The notes under the pieces: generated by a model
What the model was told of the DNA's origin: nothing
What the model saw: the letters and a program-made list of their open reading frames with translations, nothing else
Database searches by the model: none
Assembly (NCBI GenBank): GCA_030695945.1
Contig: JAUYOG010000023.1
Span: 310,001-374,000 of the forward strand
Reading direction: 5' to 3'
DNA: 64,000 nucleotides
Source of the DNA: Ramlibacter sp.
GTDB lineage: Bacteria; Pseudomonadota; Gammaproteobacteria; Burkholderiales; Burkholderiaceae_C
Shown: positions 26,618 to 40,058 of the stretch, piece by piece
Position numbering within the stretch: position 1 is the first letter of the stretch
Layout: each line of letters begins with the position of its first letter
Position numbers and translations under genes: made by a program

Positions 26618-28150
26618 ATCGAAGATTGGACCTCCGGTTACGTGGCCGATATCGGCTACACGTACGGCTACTACACCGAACTCAATCCGCTGAACACCCA
26701 GCTGACCTTCCTGTATCGCGGCGTAGCACCGCCGAAGATCGCCAACGCCTGCGAACTCGGCTTCGGACAGGGCGTCAGCGTCAACATCCACGCGGCGGCA
26801 TCGAACGTGCGCTGGTGGGGCACGGACTTCAACCCGGCGCAGGCGGGCTTCGCCCAAGACCTGGCGAGCGGCTCCGGAGCCGCTGCCAACCTCTTCGACG
26901 AGTCGTTCGAGGAGTTCTGCGCCAGGCCCGACCTGCCGCAGATGGACTATGTGGGCCTGCATGGCATCTGGAGCTGGATCAGCGACGAAAACCGCGCGGT
27001 AATCGTCGATTTCCTGCGCCGCAAGCTGAAGGTGGGGGGTGTCCTGTACATCAGCTACAACACCCAGCCCGGCTGGGCGGCCATGGTGCCGATGCGCGAC
27101 CTTTTCGTGGAGCACGCCGCCGTGATGGGATCGCCCGGCGAGGGGCGCGTGGCGCGCGTCGACGCGGCGCTGGCCTTTGCAGAAAAGCTGCTGGCGGCCA
27201 ACCCGGGATTCGCCCGCGCCAACCCCGGCATCCCCGAGCGCATGAAGAAGGTGCTTTCGCACAATCGCAATTACGTGGCACACGAGTACTTCAACCGGGA
27301 CTGGGAGCCGATGTCGTTCGGCAGGATGGCGCACTGGCTCGGCCCGGCCAAGCTGACCTATGCCGGCCCGGCCAACAGCACCGAGCTGGTCGACGCCATC
27401 AACCTCACGGCCGAGCAGCAGGCGCTCCTCAAGGAAATTCCCGACCCGAATTTCCGCCAGACCGTGCGGGACTTCTGTGTCAACCAGACCTTTCGCCGCG
27501 ATTACTGGGTGCGGGGCGCGCGTGCCCTGGCGCCCGCCGAGCAGTCGGACAGCCTGCGGCGCCGCTCCGTGGTTCTGACAACCCATCCGTCCGAAGTGAC
27601 GTTCAAGGCCAGTGGCGCGCAGGGCGAAGTCGCCCTGAATGAGTCCATCTACCGGCCTATCCTGGAGCTGCTCGCAGATCACACGCCCAGGACGATCGGC
27701 GAGCTGGAGCAGGTGCTGAGGCCCCGCGAGGTCTCTTTCGGCCAGCTGGTGCAGGCCCTGATGGTTCTGGGCGGCAAGGGTGCCGTGTATGCGGCGCAGG
27801 ATGCGGCCACGATCGACGCGGCCCGTTCCACGTGCCTCCGGCTCAACCGCGAACTGATGAAGGCCGCGAAGTTCGGCAAGGACCTGAGCCATCTGGCCAG
27901 CCCGGTGACAGGCGGCGGCATTTCGGCGCCACGGTTTCACCAGATCTTCCTGCAGTCCGCCGTCGAGGGAAAGACCCAGCCGGACGCATGGGCCCAGGAC
28001 GCCTGGGCCGTACTGCAAAGCCAGAACCAGAAAGTGGTGAAGGATGGAAAGCCCCTCGAGACGCCCGAAGAGAACCTGTCGGAACTCAGGCAGGGGGCCC
28101 GTGATTTCCAGGAGAAGCGGCTGCCGATCTTGCGATCCTTATGCGCCTGA
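26618..28150 (+). CDS. Class I SAM-dependent methyltransferase with regulatory domain, probable ATC start (510 aa)
   Basis: The N-terminus DWTSGYVADIGYTYGYYTEL and the SAM-binding CELGFGQGVSVNIHAA mark a methyltransferase. A middle and C-terminal part of the methyltransferase-regulatory type follows. The conserved start of the family lies upstream of the first usual start codon, GTG 26642. AAGGAG at 26606-26611 is spaced six bases from an in-frame ATC at 26618, and an in-frame TGA at 26597 blocks longer forms. ATC is therefore the best start, with CTG 26603 a poorer option. The methyl acceptor is unknown. Confidence 0.82.
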   Translation: MEDWTSGYVADIGYTYGYYTELNPLNTQLTFLYRGVAPPKIANACELGFGQGVSVNIHAAASNVRWWGTDFNPAQAGFAQDLASGSGAAANLFDESFEEFCARPDLPQMDYVGLHGIWSWISDENRAVIVDFLRRKLKVGGVLYISYNTQPGWAAMVPMRDLFVEHAAVMGSPGEGRVARVDAALAFAEKLLAANPGFARANPGIPERMKKVLSHNRNYVAHEYFNRDWEPMSFGRMAHWLGPAKLTYAGPANSTELVDAINLTAEQQALLKEIPDPNFRQTVRDFCVNQTFRRDYWVRGARALAPAEQSDSLRRRSVVLTTHPSEVTFKASGAQGEVALNESIYRPILELLADHTPRTIGELEQVLRPREVSFGQLVQALMVLGGKGAVYAAQDAATIDAARSTCLRLNRELMKAAKFGKDLSHLASPVTGGGISAPRFHQIFLQSAVEGKTQPDAWAQDAWAVLQSQNQKVVKDGKPLETPEENLSELRQGARDFQEKRLPILRSLCA

Positions 28151-28155
28151 CATTT

Positions 28156-28168
28156 TATACGATGTATA
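28156..28168. promoter_or_regulatory. AT-rich perfect palindrome before the DUF72 gene
   Basis: TATAC-GAT-GTATA is a perfect 13-base dyad in the AT-rich 62-base gap between the methyltransferase and DUF72 genes. TTGCGA lies at a plausible -35 distance upstream, and TATA-type sequences within or next to the dyad could act as a -10. An operator overlapping a promoter is possible; no regulator is identified. Confidence 0.35.
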
Positions 28169-28212
28169 TTATGTTAAATCAACAAATCGGGACCTGAAGG
28201 ACGGCTCAACAC

Positions 28213-29298
28213 GTGACTGGCGACCTGTTCGACGAAGACGCGCCGGCCCCGCCCGCAGCCACGCCTTCGTTGCCACGAGCCAGGCCCCGGCGGGTGCCTG
28301 TGGAACCGGCGACGGCCGGCACGGCGGTGCACGAGCTCGCAGCGTCCACGCCTCACCGCGTTCACCTGGGCACGTCGTCCTGGAGCTTCCCGGGCTGGAA
28401 AGGCCTGGTCTGGAACGGCGAGCACGCCGAATCGCAGCTGTCGAAGGATGGCCTGGCCGCGTATGCCCGCCACCCCCTGCTGCGCTCCGTGAGCCTCGAT
28501 CGGTCGTTCTACCGGCCGCTGTCATCCAGCCAGTACGCTGCGTACGCGGCCCAAGTCCCGGACGATTTTCGCTTCGTGGTCAAGGCACCCAGCCTGGTCA
28601 CCGACGCCCAGGTACGAAGTAGCGAGGGCCACGGCCTGCAACCCAATCCGGCGTTCCTCAGCCCCGAGCTCGCCGTCAGCGAATTCGTGCAGCCGGTGCT
28701 CGACGGCCTTGGGGGCAAGGCCGGTGCGCTGGTTTTCCAGATCAGCCCCTTGCCGGCCAGCTGGCTCACGCGATTGCCCGAGCTGTTCCAGCGGCTCGGC
28801 GCCATGCTCTCGGCGTTGCCGAGCCGGGGTACCTCAACTGACACGGTGGTGGCCGTCGAGGTGCGGGATCCGCAGTTGCTGACACCTGAGTTCGCGCGGG
28901 TGCTGCGTGAGTGCCGCGCGACCTATTGCGTCGGCCTGCACGCGAAGATGCCCCCCATAGAGGAGCAGTTGCCCATCTTGCGCGCCCTTTGGCCCGGGCC
29001 GCTGGTGTGCCGCTGGAACCTGCACCGCAAGCACGGAGCCTATGGCTACGAAGACGCCAAGGACCTCTACCAGCCGTTCGACCGGCTGGTCGATCCGGAT
29101 CCGGAGACCCGCCAAGTGCTGGCCCGGGTGATCGCTGCGACCACGGCCGCGGGCTTCCACGCCTTTGTCACCATCAACAACAAGGCGGAAGGCAGCGCAC
29201 CCTTGTCGGTGCTCGAGCTGGCAACGGCGTTGCACGCGTTGACACCAGATACGACGGCCGAGCAGGCTTGCAGGGCGGTTGCCAAACCAAAGACCTAA
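28213..29298 (+). CDS. DUF72 domain protein (361 aa)
   Basis: A TIM-barrel-like protein of the YecE/DUF72 family, recognised by HLGTSSWSFPGWKGLVW near residue 50, the segment DRSFYRPLSSSQYAAYA, and FVTINNKAEGSAPLSVLELA at the end. The biochemical role of the family is not established. The N-terminal 45 residues are Pro/Ala-rich and not part of the fold. The GTG at 28213 is the first start after the AT-rich gap; GAAGGA lies 11 bases upstream. Confidence 0.85.
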   Translation: MTGDLFDEDAPAPPAATPSLPRARPRRVPVEPATAGTAVHELAASTPHRVHLGTSSWSFPGWKGLVWNGEHAESQLSKDGLAAYARHPLLRSVSLDRSFYRPLSSSQYAAYAAQVPDDFRFVVKAPSLVTDAQVRSSEGHGLQPNPAFLSPELAVSEFVQPVLDGLGGKAGALVFQISPLPASWLTRLPELFQRLGAMLSALPSRGTSTDTVVAVEVRDPQLLTPEFARVLRECRATYCVGLHAKMPPIEEQLPILRALWPGPLVCRWNLHRKHGAYGYEDAKDLYQPFDRLVDPDPETRQVLARVIAATTAAGFHAFVTINNKAEGSAPLSVLELATALHALTPDTTAEQACRAVAKPKT

Positions 29299-29464
29299 GT
29301 GCAACAAGAATTGAAATTAACTTCACCACTCGTTACCAACTCCTTGATTTTGCTCATGGTTTTCCGTTAATTCCGTCACGGTTCGCACTTGCGCTTTTGC
29401 TGTCCTGCGCATAACTTGTCAATCCGGTCACCAAATTGTTTCTCAAGGGACAAAAACGTACATC
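29299..29464 (+). promoter_or_regulatory. AT-rich gap with candidate promoter for the orphan gene
   Basis: This 166-base gap is much richer in A and T than its surroundings. TTGCGC at 29389-29394 and TAACTT at 29412-29417 are 17 bases apart and form a reasonable sigma70-like promoter 48 bases before the ATG at 29465. No gene, tRNA or clear terminator is visible in the rest. Confidence 0.45.
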
Positions 29465-29809
29465 ATGCGTTGGCTCAAGCCCAATCTTCGAAGCAGCATT
29501 TACGGTCTCCTCGGCAACCCCCTGCCGCCGTCGGAGTCCGTGCTCGAGAGCGGCACAGAGGACATCCGGGAATCGATGCTGACACTGCTGGGCGATGGCG
29601 GGCCCAAGCATTTCCCGCAAATCACCCGCCGCATCCGCTACGCGACCGATGTTCAGGCACTCTGGTACCTGCGCGGCGACCTGATGGCAGCCTTGGCCGC
29701 GATGCACGGGGAGGTGGCTGCCCGCCAGAAGGTCGCTTCGGTGACGCAAATGTTCCAGGGCCTGCTGCCGAACGGCCTGAACTCCCGCCCCAGCCCCCTG
29801 GTCGGCTGA
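29465..29809 (+). CDS. Orphan small protein, paralogue A (114 aa)
   Basis: No known domain is recognised. It has no signal peptide or membrane helix and looks soluble and helical. It shares three blocks with the protein encoded at 62501-62914: MRWxKPNLRSS at the start, RRIRYATDVQxLWxLRGDLM in the middle and GLxSRPSPL near the end. The pair therefore forms a paralogous family, and the conserved blocks mark real coding sequence. It sits alone behind an AT-rich promoter region and converges on the carboxypeptidase gene. Confidence 0.8.
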   Translation: MRWLKPNLRSSIYGLLGNPLPPSESVLESGTEDIRESMLTLLGDGGPKHFPQITRRIRYATDVQALWYLRGDLMAALAAMHGEVAARQKVASVTQMFQGLLPNGLNSRPSPLVG

Positions 29810-29827
29810 GCGTCGCCTCCCCCGTCC

Positions 29828-32980
<3,153 letters not shown>

Positions 32981-33026
32981 GCCGCAGATTGTGCCCCGAC
33001 TGCCCTGCTTCCGCCCAGCGGGCGAC

Positions 33027-34646
33027 TCACTCCCACTCGATGGTGGCGGGGGGTTTGCTGCTCACGTCGTAGGTCACGCGGTTGATGCCGCGCACCTCGT
33101 TGATGATCCGGCTCGAGACTTTCTTGAGCAGCGCGTACGGCAGCTCCGCCCAGTCGGCGGTCATGAAATCGCTGGTCTGCACCGCGCGCAGCGCCACCAC
33201 GTAGTCGTAGGTGCGGCCATCGCCCATCACGCCGACGCTTTTCACCGGCAGGAACACCGTGAACGCCTGGCTGGTCAGGTCGTACCAGCTCTTGCCCGTG
33301 GCGTCGTCCTTGAAGTTGCGCAGCTCCTCGATGAAGATTGCGTCGGCCCGGCGCAGCAGGTCGGCGTATTCCTTCTTCACCTCGCCCAGGATGCGCACGC
33401 CCAGCCCGGGGCCCGGAAACGGATGCCGGTAGACCATTTCCGGCGGCAGGCCCACCGCCACGCCCAGTTCGCGCACTTCGTCCTTGAACAGGTCGCGCAG
33501 CGGCTCCAGCAGTTTCAGCCCCAGTTGCTCGGGCAGGCCACCGACGTTGTGGTGGCTCTTGATGGTCATGGCCTTCTTGTTCTTGGCGCCGCCGGACTCG
33601 ATGACGTCCGGGTAGATCGTGCCCTGCGCGAGGAATGTGGCCCCCTTGTGCCCGCCGTCGCCGGCCTTCAGCTTCGCCGCCTCGGACTTGAACACGTCCA
33701 CGAACAGGCCGCCGATGATCTTGCGCTTGGCCTCCGGGTCGCTGACCCCGGCAAGCTTGCCCAGGAACAGGTCGCTCGCATCGACGCGGATGACCCTGGC
33801 GTGCAGCTTGCCCACGAACATGTCCATGACCATGTCGCCTTCGTTGAGGCGCAGCAAGCCGTGATCGACGAACACGCAGGTGAGCTGGTCGCCGATCGCG
33901 CGGTGGATCAGCGCGGCCGCCACCGACGAATCCACGCCGCCGGACAGGCCCAGGATCACTTCCTCGTCGCCCACCTGCCTGCGGATCGCCTCCACCGCCT
34001 CGGCGACGTGGTCGCGCATCACCCAGTCGGGCCTTGCGCCGCAGATGCCCAGCACGAAGCGCTCGAGAATGGCCCTGCCCTGCTGGGTGTGCGTGACTTC
34101 GGGATGGAACTGCACGGCGTAGAACTTGCGCGCCTCATCGGCCATGCCCGCGATGGGACAGCTCTCCGTGCTGGCCATCAGCTTGAAGCCGGGGGGCAGC
34201 TCCGTCACCTTGTCGCCGTGGCTCATCCAGACATTGAGCATGCCGTGGCCTTCGGACGTGGTGAAGTCGGCGATGTCCTTGAGCAGGTTCGTGTGGCCGC
34301 GGGCACGCACGCTGGCAAAGCCGAACTCGCGCTTGTGCCCGCCCTCGACCTTGCCGCCCAGCTGGTGGGCCATGGCCTGCATGCCGTAGCAGATCCCCAG
34401 CACCGGGACGCCCAGCTCGAACACCGCCTGCGGCGCCTTGTCGGTCGTTTCCTCGTAGATGCTGGCGTGGCTGCCCGACAGGATCACCCCTTTGAGGGTC
34501 CCGTCCGCGGCGTACTGGCGGACCCACTCGTCGGTGACGTCGCAGGGATGGACTTCGCAGAACACGTGGGCTTCACGCACGCGGCGCGCGATCAGCTGGG
34601 TGACCTGGGAGCCGAAATCGAGGATGAGGATTTTCTGGTGTTGCAT
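33027..34646 (-). CDS. guaA: GMP synthase, glutamine-hydrolysing (539 aa)
   Basis: Converts XMP to GMP with ATP and glutamine. The amidotransferase domain has the Cys nucleophile in LGICYGMQ near residue 85 and the partner residues in FHPEVTHT. The ATP pyrophosphatase loop [10 protein letters not shown] lies near residue 230, followed by the C-terminal dimerisation domain. ATG 34646 begins [13 protein letters not shown], the standard N-terminus. Only 5 bases separate it from the toxin stop codon, and no clear ribosome binding site is seen. Its translation may depend on the upstream toxin-antitoxin genes. Confidence 0.97.
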   Translation of the reverse strand: MQHQKILILDFGSQVTQLIARRVREAHVFCEVHPCDVTDEWVRQYAADGTLKGVILSGSHASIYEETTDKAPQAVFELGVPVLGICYGMQAMAHQLGGKVEGGHKREFGFASVRARGHTNLLKDIADFTTSEGHGMLNVWMSHGDKVTELPPGFKLMASTESCPIAGMADEARKFYAVQFHPEVTHTQQGRAILERFVLGICGARPDWVMRDHVAEAVEAIRRQVGDEEVILGLSGGVDSSVAAALIHRAIGDQLTCVFVDHGLLRLNEGDMVMDMFVGKLHARVIRVDASDLFLGKLAGVSDPEAKRKIIGGLFVDVFKSEAAKLKAGDGGHKGATFLAQGTIYPDVIESGGAKNKKAMTIKSHHNVGGLPEQLGLKLLEPLRDLFKDEVRELGVAVGLPPEMVYRHPFPGPGLGVRILGEVKKEYADLLRRADAIFIEELRNFKDDATGKSWYDLTSQAFTVFLPVKSVGVMGDGRTYDYVVALRAVQTSDFMTADWAELPYALLKKVSSRIINEVRGINRVTYDVSSKPPATIEWE

Positions 34647-34651
34647 GGATT

Positions 34652-35086
34652 TCAAAGCGTGGCGATGTCGACGAGCTTCACGCCGCAGGCGGGCGCGGCC
34701 TCCATGAGCTTCCGGTCGAAAGTCAGGAGGGGGAGATTCAGGGAGCGTGCGAGCCAGACGTAGCCCGCGTCGCAGGCAGACAGGCCCGCGTCCATGGCCA
34801 CGCCCAATGAAGCCTTGTGCTGGGCGGGCGCGAGCGCATGGAGGTCTACCCGGTGCCGCACGGCCTCCAGGACGCTCCACAGCCCCTCCACCGCGGACGG
34901 GGGGATGCGGCCGGACCTGACGCCGTTGGCCAGGATGTTGGCGCACTCCCATTGCCAGAGATCGGGCGCCTGCGGCTCGACCTCGTCACGGCGGATCCTG
35001 GCGTAAAGGCGGCGGGTATGCTCGCTGGCCTCGTCAGGCAGCAGCCACGCCGCCGTCACAGAGGCGTCGAGCACGAAAGCCGTCAT
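34652..35086 (-). CDS. PIN-domain toxin, VapC family (144 aa)
   Basis: A probable Mg-dependent ribonuclease toxin. The acidic residues of the PIN site are visible: Asp in [11 protein letters not shown], Glu in WQWECANIL and the pair in [28 protein letters not shown] 35086 overlaps the antitoxin stop (ATGA). The module lies between guaB and guaA on the same strand, so the toxin gene is cotranscribed with guaA unless an unseen promoter intervenes. Confidence 0.88.
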   Translation of the reverse strand: MTAFVLDASVTAAWLLPDEASEHTRRLYARIRRDEVEPQAPDLWQWECANILANGVRSGRIPPSAVEGLWSVLEAVRHRVDLHALAPAQHKASLGVAMDAGLSACDAGYVWLARSLNLPLLTFDRKLMEAAPACGVKLVDIATL

Positions 35087-35331
35087 TCCTGGCGCCCTTC
35101 GTCTCGCAGTTCGCGCCACGGGGGGCCCGGCTTGATGAGCTTGTGCAATGCATCGATCTGGTCGAGCTCGCGTGTGATCTGCTCATCGGTGATCACCGGT
35201 TTGCGGCGCATGGGCAGCATCCGCACCACTTCCTTCCCGTGACGGGTGATCCGAATCTCCTCGCCTTTTTCGACGAGTTCGACCAGGGCCGAAAAGTTGT
35301 TCTTGGCTTCGTAGATGCCGGTGCGCTGCAT
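35083..35331 (-). CDS. Phd/YefM-type antitoxin (82 aa)
   Basis: GIYEAKNNFSALVELVEKGEEIRITRHGKEVVRMLP is a textbook Phd/YefM N-terminal DNA-binding domain. The C-terminal half (ITDEQITRELDQIDALHKL) would bind and neutralise the PIN toxin. A dyad with the sequence expected for autoregulation lies just upstream. The pairing of a Phd-type antitoxin with a PIN toxin is common. Confidence 0.9.
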   Translation of the reverse strand: MQRTGIYEAKNNFSALVELVEKGEEIRITRHGKEVVRMLPMRRKPVITDEQITRELDQIDALHKLIKPGPPWRELRDEGRQE

Positions 35332-35334
35332 GGT

Positions 35335-35400
35335 TTTGGCCAGAAGTTAAAAACTGGCCAAATAATAGCGCAATCAAGCCAGAGCCGCAATTCTGGCCAG
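35335..35400 (-). promoter_or_regulatory. Promoter and operator of the toxin-antitoxin module
   Basis: A perfect inverted repeat, TTTGGCCAG at 35335-35343 and CTGGCCAAA at 35354-35362, lies between the promoter and the antitoxin ATG. A third half-site, TTCTGGCCAG, is at 35391-35400. On the minus strand TTGCGG (35385-35390) and TATTAT (35362-35367) are spaced by 17 bases. The half-sites thus flank the promoter, as expected for repression by the antitoxin complex. Confidence 0.75.
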
Positions 35401-35401
35401 A

Positions 35402-36970
<1,569 letters not shown>

Positions 36971-37075
36971 TGCTCGAACCAACCCTCGCGCACGACGTCC
37001 CCTTCGTGACGGACGGCGCACTCCAGTGGCCCCAGCGGCGAAGGCTCGCGCCACCCCCGGCGCTACACTGGTGGG

Positions 37076-37588
37076 ATGAATCCGATCCGCGCTACCCTCA
37101 TCGGCCTGGCTTGCGCCCTGCCCGCCCTGTGTCTTGCCCAATGGCAATGGATCGACAAGGACGGCCGGAAGGTCTTCAGCGACCAGTCCCCCCCGGCCGA
37201 CGTTCCGGCCAAGAACATCATCAGGCAGCCTTCGGGCGGCAAGAGCCGTCCGGCGGAACCGGTGGAAGCCGCGGCCCCTGCCGCGACGGTCAAGCCCGCG
37301 GCGTCGGCACCCAAGGTCAGCGGCAAGGACAAGGAACTGCAGGACAAGAAGAAGCTCGCGGACGCCGCCGACGCCGAGAAGAAAAAGGCCCAGGAAGAAG
37401 AGCACGCAAAGATGCGGGCCGACAACTGCGAGCGCGCCAAGGGCTCCAAGGCGAGCTTCGATTCCGGCGTCCGGATCACCAGGACCAACGCCAAGGGCGA
37501 GCGCGAGATCCTCGACGACGCGCAGCGCGCCGCAGAAACCAGGCGCCTGGAAAAGATCATCGCCAGCGACTGCAAGCCCGCTCAGTAA
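37076..37588 (+). CDS. DUF4124 domain secreted protein (170 aa)
   Basis: A signal peptide (ATLIGLACALPALCLA) precedes QWQWIDKDGRKVFSDQSPP, the DUF4124 hallmark. An Ala/Lys-rich, probably coiled region follows, then a second conserved part with a Cys pair (DNCERA near residue 120, SDCKPAQ at the end). It should be periplasmic. The function of the family is unknown. It converges on rnfH with a 7-base overlap. Confidence 0.88.
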   Translation: MNPIRATLIGLACALPALCLAQWQWIDKDGRKVFSDQSPPADVPAKNIIRQPSGGKSRPAEPVEAAAPAATVKPAASAPKVSGKDKELQDKKKLADAADAEKKKAQEEEHAKMRADNCERAKGSKASFDSGVRITRTNAKGEREILDDAQRAAETRRLEKIIASDCKPAQ

Positions 37589-37947
37589 CCGGGCTTGGCT
37601 CCGTTTTGCTTGCGGGCGAACAGGCCCGCAGCGCGCGAACCCTGCGAGCGGAAGCGCTCGCGGCGCGCGACCTTCGGGTCCACCTTGAGGGGGCGGTAGA
37701 TTTCGACCCGGTCGCGATCGCGCAACACCTGTTCCAGGCGCGCCTTGCGCCCCCACACACCCACTACCGCACCGCGCAGTTCAACATCCGCAAACGCGTC
37801 GCCCAGGCCGCTCGCTTCGAGCGCCTGCAGCACGCTGGCGCCGGCCGGCAGGAGCACGGCCCACTCGTGAACGGTTCGCGGTTGTGGCGAATAGATCACC
37901 GTCACCCGGATGGCGACTGCGGGCAATGCGTCCCCGCTCTCAGCCAT
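37582..37947 (-). CDS. rnfH: RnfH/UPF0125 family protein (121 aa)
   Basis: A small beta-grasp protein: IRVTVIYSPQPRTVHEWAVLLPAGASVLQALEASGL, then GVWGRKARLEQVLRDRDRVEIYRPLKVDPK, which is the family signature. The C-terminus is Arg-rich. The start at 37947 overlaps the end of ratA by 8 bases; the pair is the conserved ratA-ratB arrangement. The role is not settled. Confidence 0.9.
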   Translation of the reverse strand: MAESGDALPAVAIRVTVIYSPQPRTVHEWAVLLPAGASVLQALEASGLGDAFADVELRGAVVGVWGRKARLEQVLRDRDRVEIYRPLKVDPKVARRERFRSQGSRAAGLFARKQNGAKPGY

Positions 37948-38380
37948 ACATTTCTTCGGCCCGCTTGACGAACGCGTCCACCATGCTGCCGGCGATCTTG
38001 TCGAAGACCGGGCCGACCAGCTTGGCCAGGGTGGCGTTGCTGAAGCCATAGTGGAGTTCCAGTTCCACCTTGCAGGCGCGCTGCTGCTCGTTGCCCAGGG
38101 GGATGAACTTCCACTGTCCGTCCAGGTGGGAAAACGGGCCGTCCAGCAGCTTCATCGTCACCTCGCGGCCCGGAACGTGCTCATTGAGGGTCGTGAACGT
38201 CTGGTGGATGCCGCTGAACGCCATGCCGATCTCGGCCTTCATCCCATGGTCACCGTTCTCGACGACCGAGGCCCGGTCGCACCACGGCAGGAACTCGGGA
38301 TAACGGGCCACATCCGTGACCAGGGCGAACATTTCCTCGGCGCTGTACCAGATGAGGACGGACTTGTGGACGGTTTTCAT
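37940..38380 (-). CDS. ratA: RatA/COQ10-like START domain protein (146 aa)
   Basis: MKTVHKSVLIWYSAEEMFALVTDVARYPEFLPWC is the characteristic N-terminus. The family includes E. coli RatA, reported to block 70S ribosome association, and COQ10, which binds ubiquinone. A lipid-binding START-like fold is expected. It is divergent from smpB, the usual neighbour in proteobacteria. A palindromic repeat lies in the gap. Confidence 0.92.
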   Translation of the reverse strand: MKTVHKSVLIWYSAEEMFALVTDVARYPEFLPWCDRASVVENGDHGMKAEIGMAFSGIHQTFTTLNEHVPGREVTMKLLDGPFSHLDGQWKFIPLGNEQQRACKVELELHYGFSNATLAKLVGPVFDKIAGSMVDAFVKRAEEMYG

Positions 38381-38436
38381 AGAGAATGCGGGGCCGCGCG
38401 GGCATTGTAGTTAGCCCCGGCGCACCCTTGCATAGC

Positions 38437-38506
38437 GCCGGGCCGCCCCAAGCTGTGCAAAGCCCCTCGGGGGCAGGCTCGAGTATCGAGCCGTGGGGTC
38501 CACATA
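38437..38506. repeat. Palindromic repeat copy upstream of smpB
   Basis: It opens GCCGGGCCGCCCCAAG, then has GCCCCTCGGGGGCAG, a GGCTCGA-GTA-TCGAGCC arm and GTGGGGTC. This is the closest relative of the copy inside the aidB-like gene at 5131. It ends 11 bases before the smpB ATG, so it lies in the smpB leader. Confidence 0.85.
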
Positions 38507-38517
38507 TTTGTAAGGCA

Positions 38518-38991
38518 ATGGCCAAGAAACCCGAAACCGCTAGCCGCATCGCCGACAACAAGAAGGCCGCGTACAACTACTTCTTCGAGGAGAAGTTCGA
38601 GGCCGGCATGGTGCTGCAGGGCTGGGAAGTCAAAGCCCTGCGCGAGGGCAAAGTGCAGCTCACCGATGGCTACGTCGTCATCAAGAACGGCGAGCTTTAC
38701 GTCATCGGCTGCCAGATCAACCCGCTGCGGACCGCTTCCACGCACGTCAGCCCCGATGCCGTACGTACCAAGAAGCTCCTGCTGCACAAGGACGAGATAC
38801 GCCGCCTGGTCGGCAAGGTCGAGCAAAAGGGCTATACGCTGGTGCCGCTGAACCTGCATTGGAAGGACGGCAAGGTCAAATGCGAGATCGCGCTGGCCAA
38901 GGGCAAGGCCGAGCACGACAAGCGCGACACGATCAAGGACCGCGAAGGCAAGCGGGAGGTCGAGCGCGCCATGAAGAGCCGCAGCCGTTAG
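38518..38991 (+). CDS. smpB: SsrA-binding protein SmpB (157 aa)
   Basis: Binds tmRNA and delivers it to stalled ribosomes. Visible are [33 protein letters not shown], the [12 protein letters not shown] segment and the basic tail [24 protein letters not shown] that inserts into the ribosome. ATG 38518 follows TAAGGCA and gives the standard start. No tmRNA gene was seen in the window. The stop overlaps the convergent acyl-CoA hydrolase gene by 4 bases. Confidence 0.96.
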   Translation: MAKKPETASRIADNKKAAYNYFFEEKFEAGMVLQGWEVKALREGKVQLTDGYVVIKNGELYVIGCQINPLRTASTHVSPDAVRTKKLLLHKDEIRRLVGKVEQKGYTLVPLNLHWKDGKVKCEIALAKGKAEHDKRDTIKDREGKREVERAMKSRSR

Positions 38992-40058
38992 GCGAGGTGC
39001 CGCAGCGGGTGCGCGTGGGCCGGCCAGGGGGCCTCGAAGAAGGCGGCCACCATGTCGGGCGTCACTTCCTCGATGCGCGGGGGGTTCCAGCGCGGGCTGT
39101 GGTCCTTGTCGACCGCGAGGGCACGGATGCCTTCCACCGTTTCTCCGGCCGCGCCCGCTCTCAAGTGGAAGCAGTTGCGAACCAGGCCGCGCTCCATCCG
39201 CAGGTCGTCCGCCAGGCTCGACCCGCGCCCGCGCCGGATCTGTTCCAGGACGACGTGAAGCATCAGTGGCGAGCGCTTGCGCAGCACGGCGGCTGTTTCG
39301 ACGGCCCACTGCGACGTGTCGGCTTCGAGCGCAGATACGATGTCCTTGACGGTCGGCAACGCGAAGACGCGGTCGATCGCGGCCTGGTCGCGCAGCAGCG
39401 TGCCGGCCGTGGGCGCGCCCGCCTGCTGCAGCCGGCTGAGCGTGGGGACGGTACCTGACGCCAGTTCCGCCCACAGCGGCGCCAACTGCGCGGAATCGAG
39501 GACAACGTCCGCCAGCCCCACCCCTACCGCGTCGGCGCCGGTGACGACGTGGCCGGTCAGGGCCAGGTATTCCCCCATGTGGCCCGGGCAGCGCCCCAGG
39601 AAATAGCCGCCGCCCACGTCCGGGAACAGGCCGATGTTCGTCTCCGGCATCGCCATCTTCGTGTGCCCGGTGGCGATCCGCAGGCTCGCGCCCTGAGCGA
39701 TGCCCATGCCACCGCCCATCACGACACCGTCCATGAACGCGATGACGGGCTTGCCGAAGCCGTGGACCATGTGATCGAGGCTGTATTCCTCGGTGAAGAA
39801 ATCCTCCAGCCGCGGGTCGCCGGCGAGCGCGGCCTGGTGGAAGAAGCGGATGTCGCCGCCGGCGCAGAACGCGCCGAACGGGCCCGCCCTGCCTTCCCCA
39901 CGGATCGCAACTGCTTTCACCGAGGCATCGTCGCGCCAGGCGAGAAGGACGGCCGTGAGATCACGGACCATGCCCAGCGTCAGCGCGTTGAGCGCCTTGG
40001 GGCGGTTCAAGGTGACCAAGCCCACGCCCGAGCTGAGTTCCACGTCGATATCGCTCAC
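38988..40058 (-). CDS. Enoyl-CoA hydratase/isomerase family, 3-hydroxyisobutyryl-CoA hydrolase-like (356 aa)
   Basis: A crotonase-fold enzyme. [22 protein letters not shown] and [10 protein letters not shown] form the CoA site and oxyanion hole, and [18 protein letters not shown] is typical of 3-hydroxyisobutyryl-CoA hydrolases of valine breakdown. At about 356 residues it fits that group better than simple hydratases. GTG 40058 overlaps the transporter stop (GTGA) and follows GGAGG by eight bases; ATG 40073 is the alternative but lacks a ribosome binding site. Confidence 0.87.
   Translation of the reverse strand: MSDIDVELSSGVGLVTLNRPKALNALTLGMVRDLTAVLLAWRDDASVKAVAIRGEGRAGPFGAFCAGGDIRFFHQAALAGDPRLEDFFTEEYSLDHMVHGFGKPVIAFMDGVVMGGGMGIAQGASLRIATGHTKMAMPETNIGLFPDVGGGYFLGRCPGHMGEYLALTGHVVTGADAVGVGLADVVLDSAQLAPLWAELASGTVPTLSRLQQAGAPTAGTLLRDQAAIDRVFALPTVKDIVSALEADTSQWAVETAAVLRKRSPLMLHVVLEQIRRGRGSSLADDLRMERGLVRNCFHLRAGAAGETVEGIRALAVDKDHSPRWNPPRIEEVTPDMVAAFFEAPWPAHAHPLRHLA

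Noticed and set aside
38400..38520. Possible tmRNA gene next to smpB
   Set aside because: The gap is too short, has no tRNA-like ends or tag reading frame, and is explained by a palindromic repeat.
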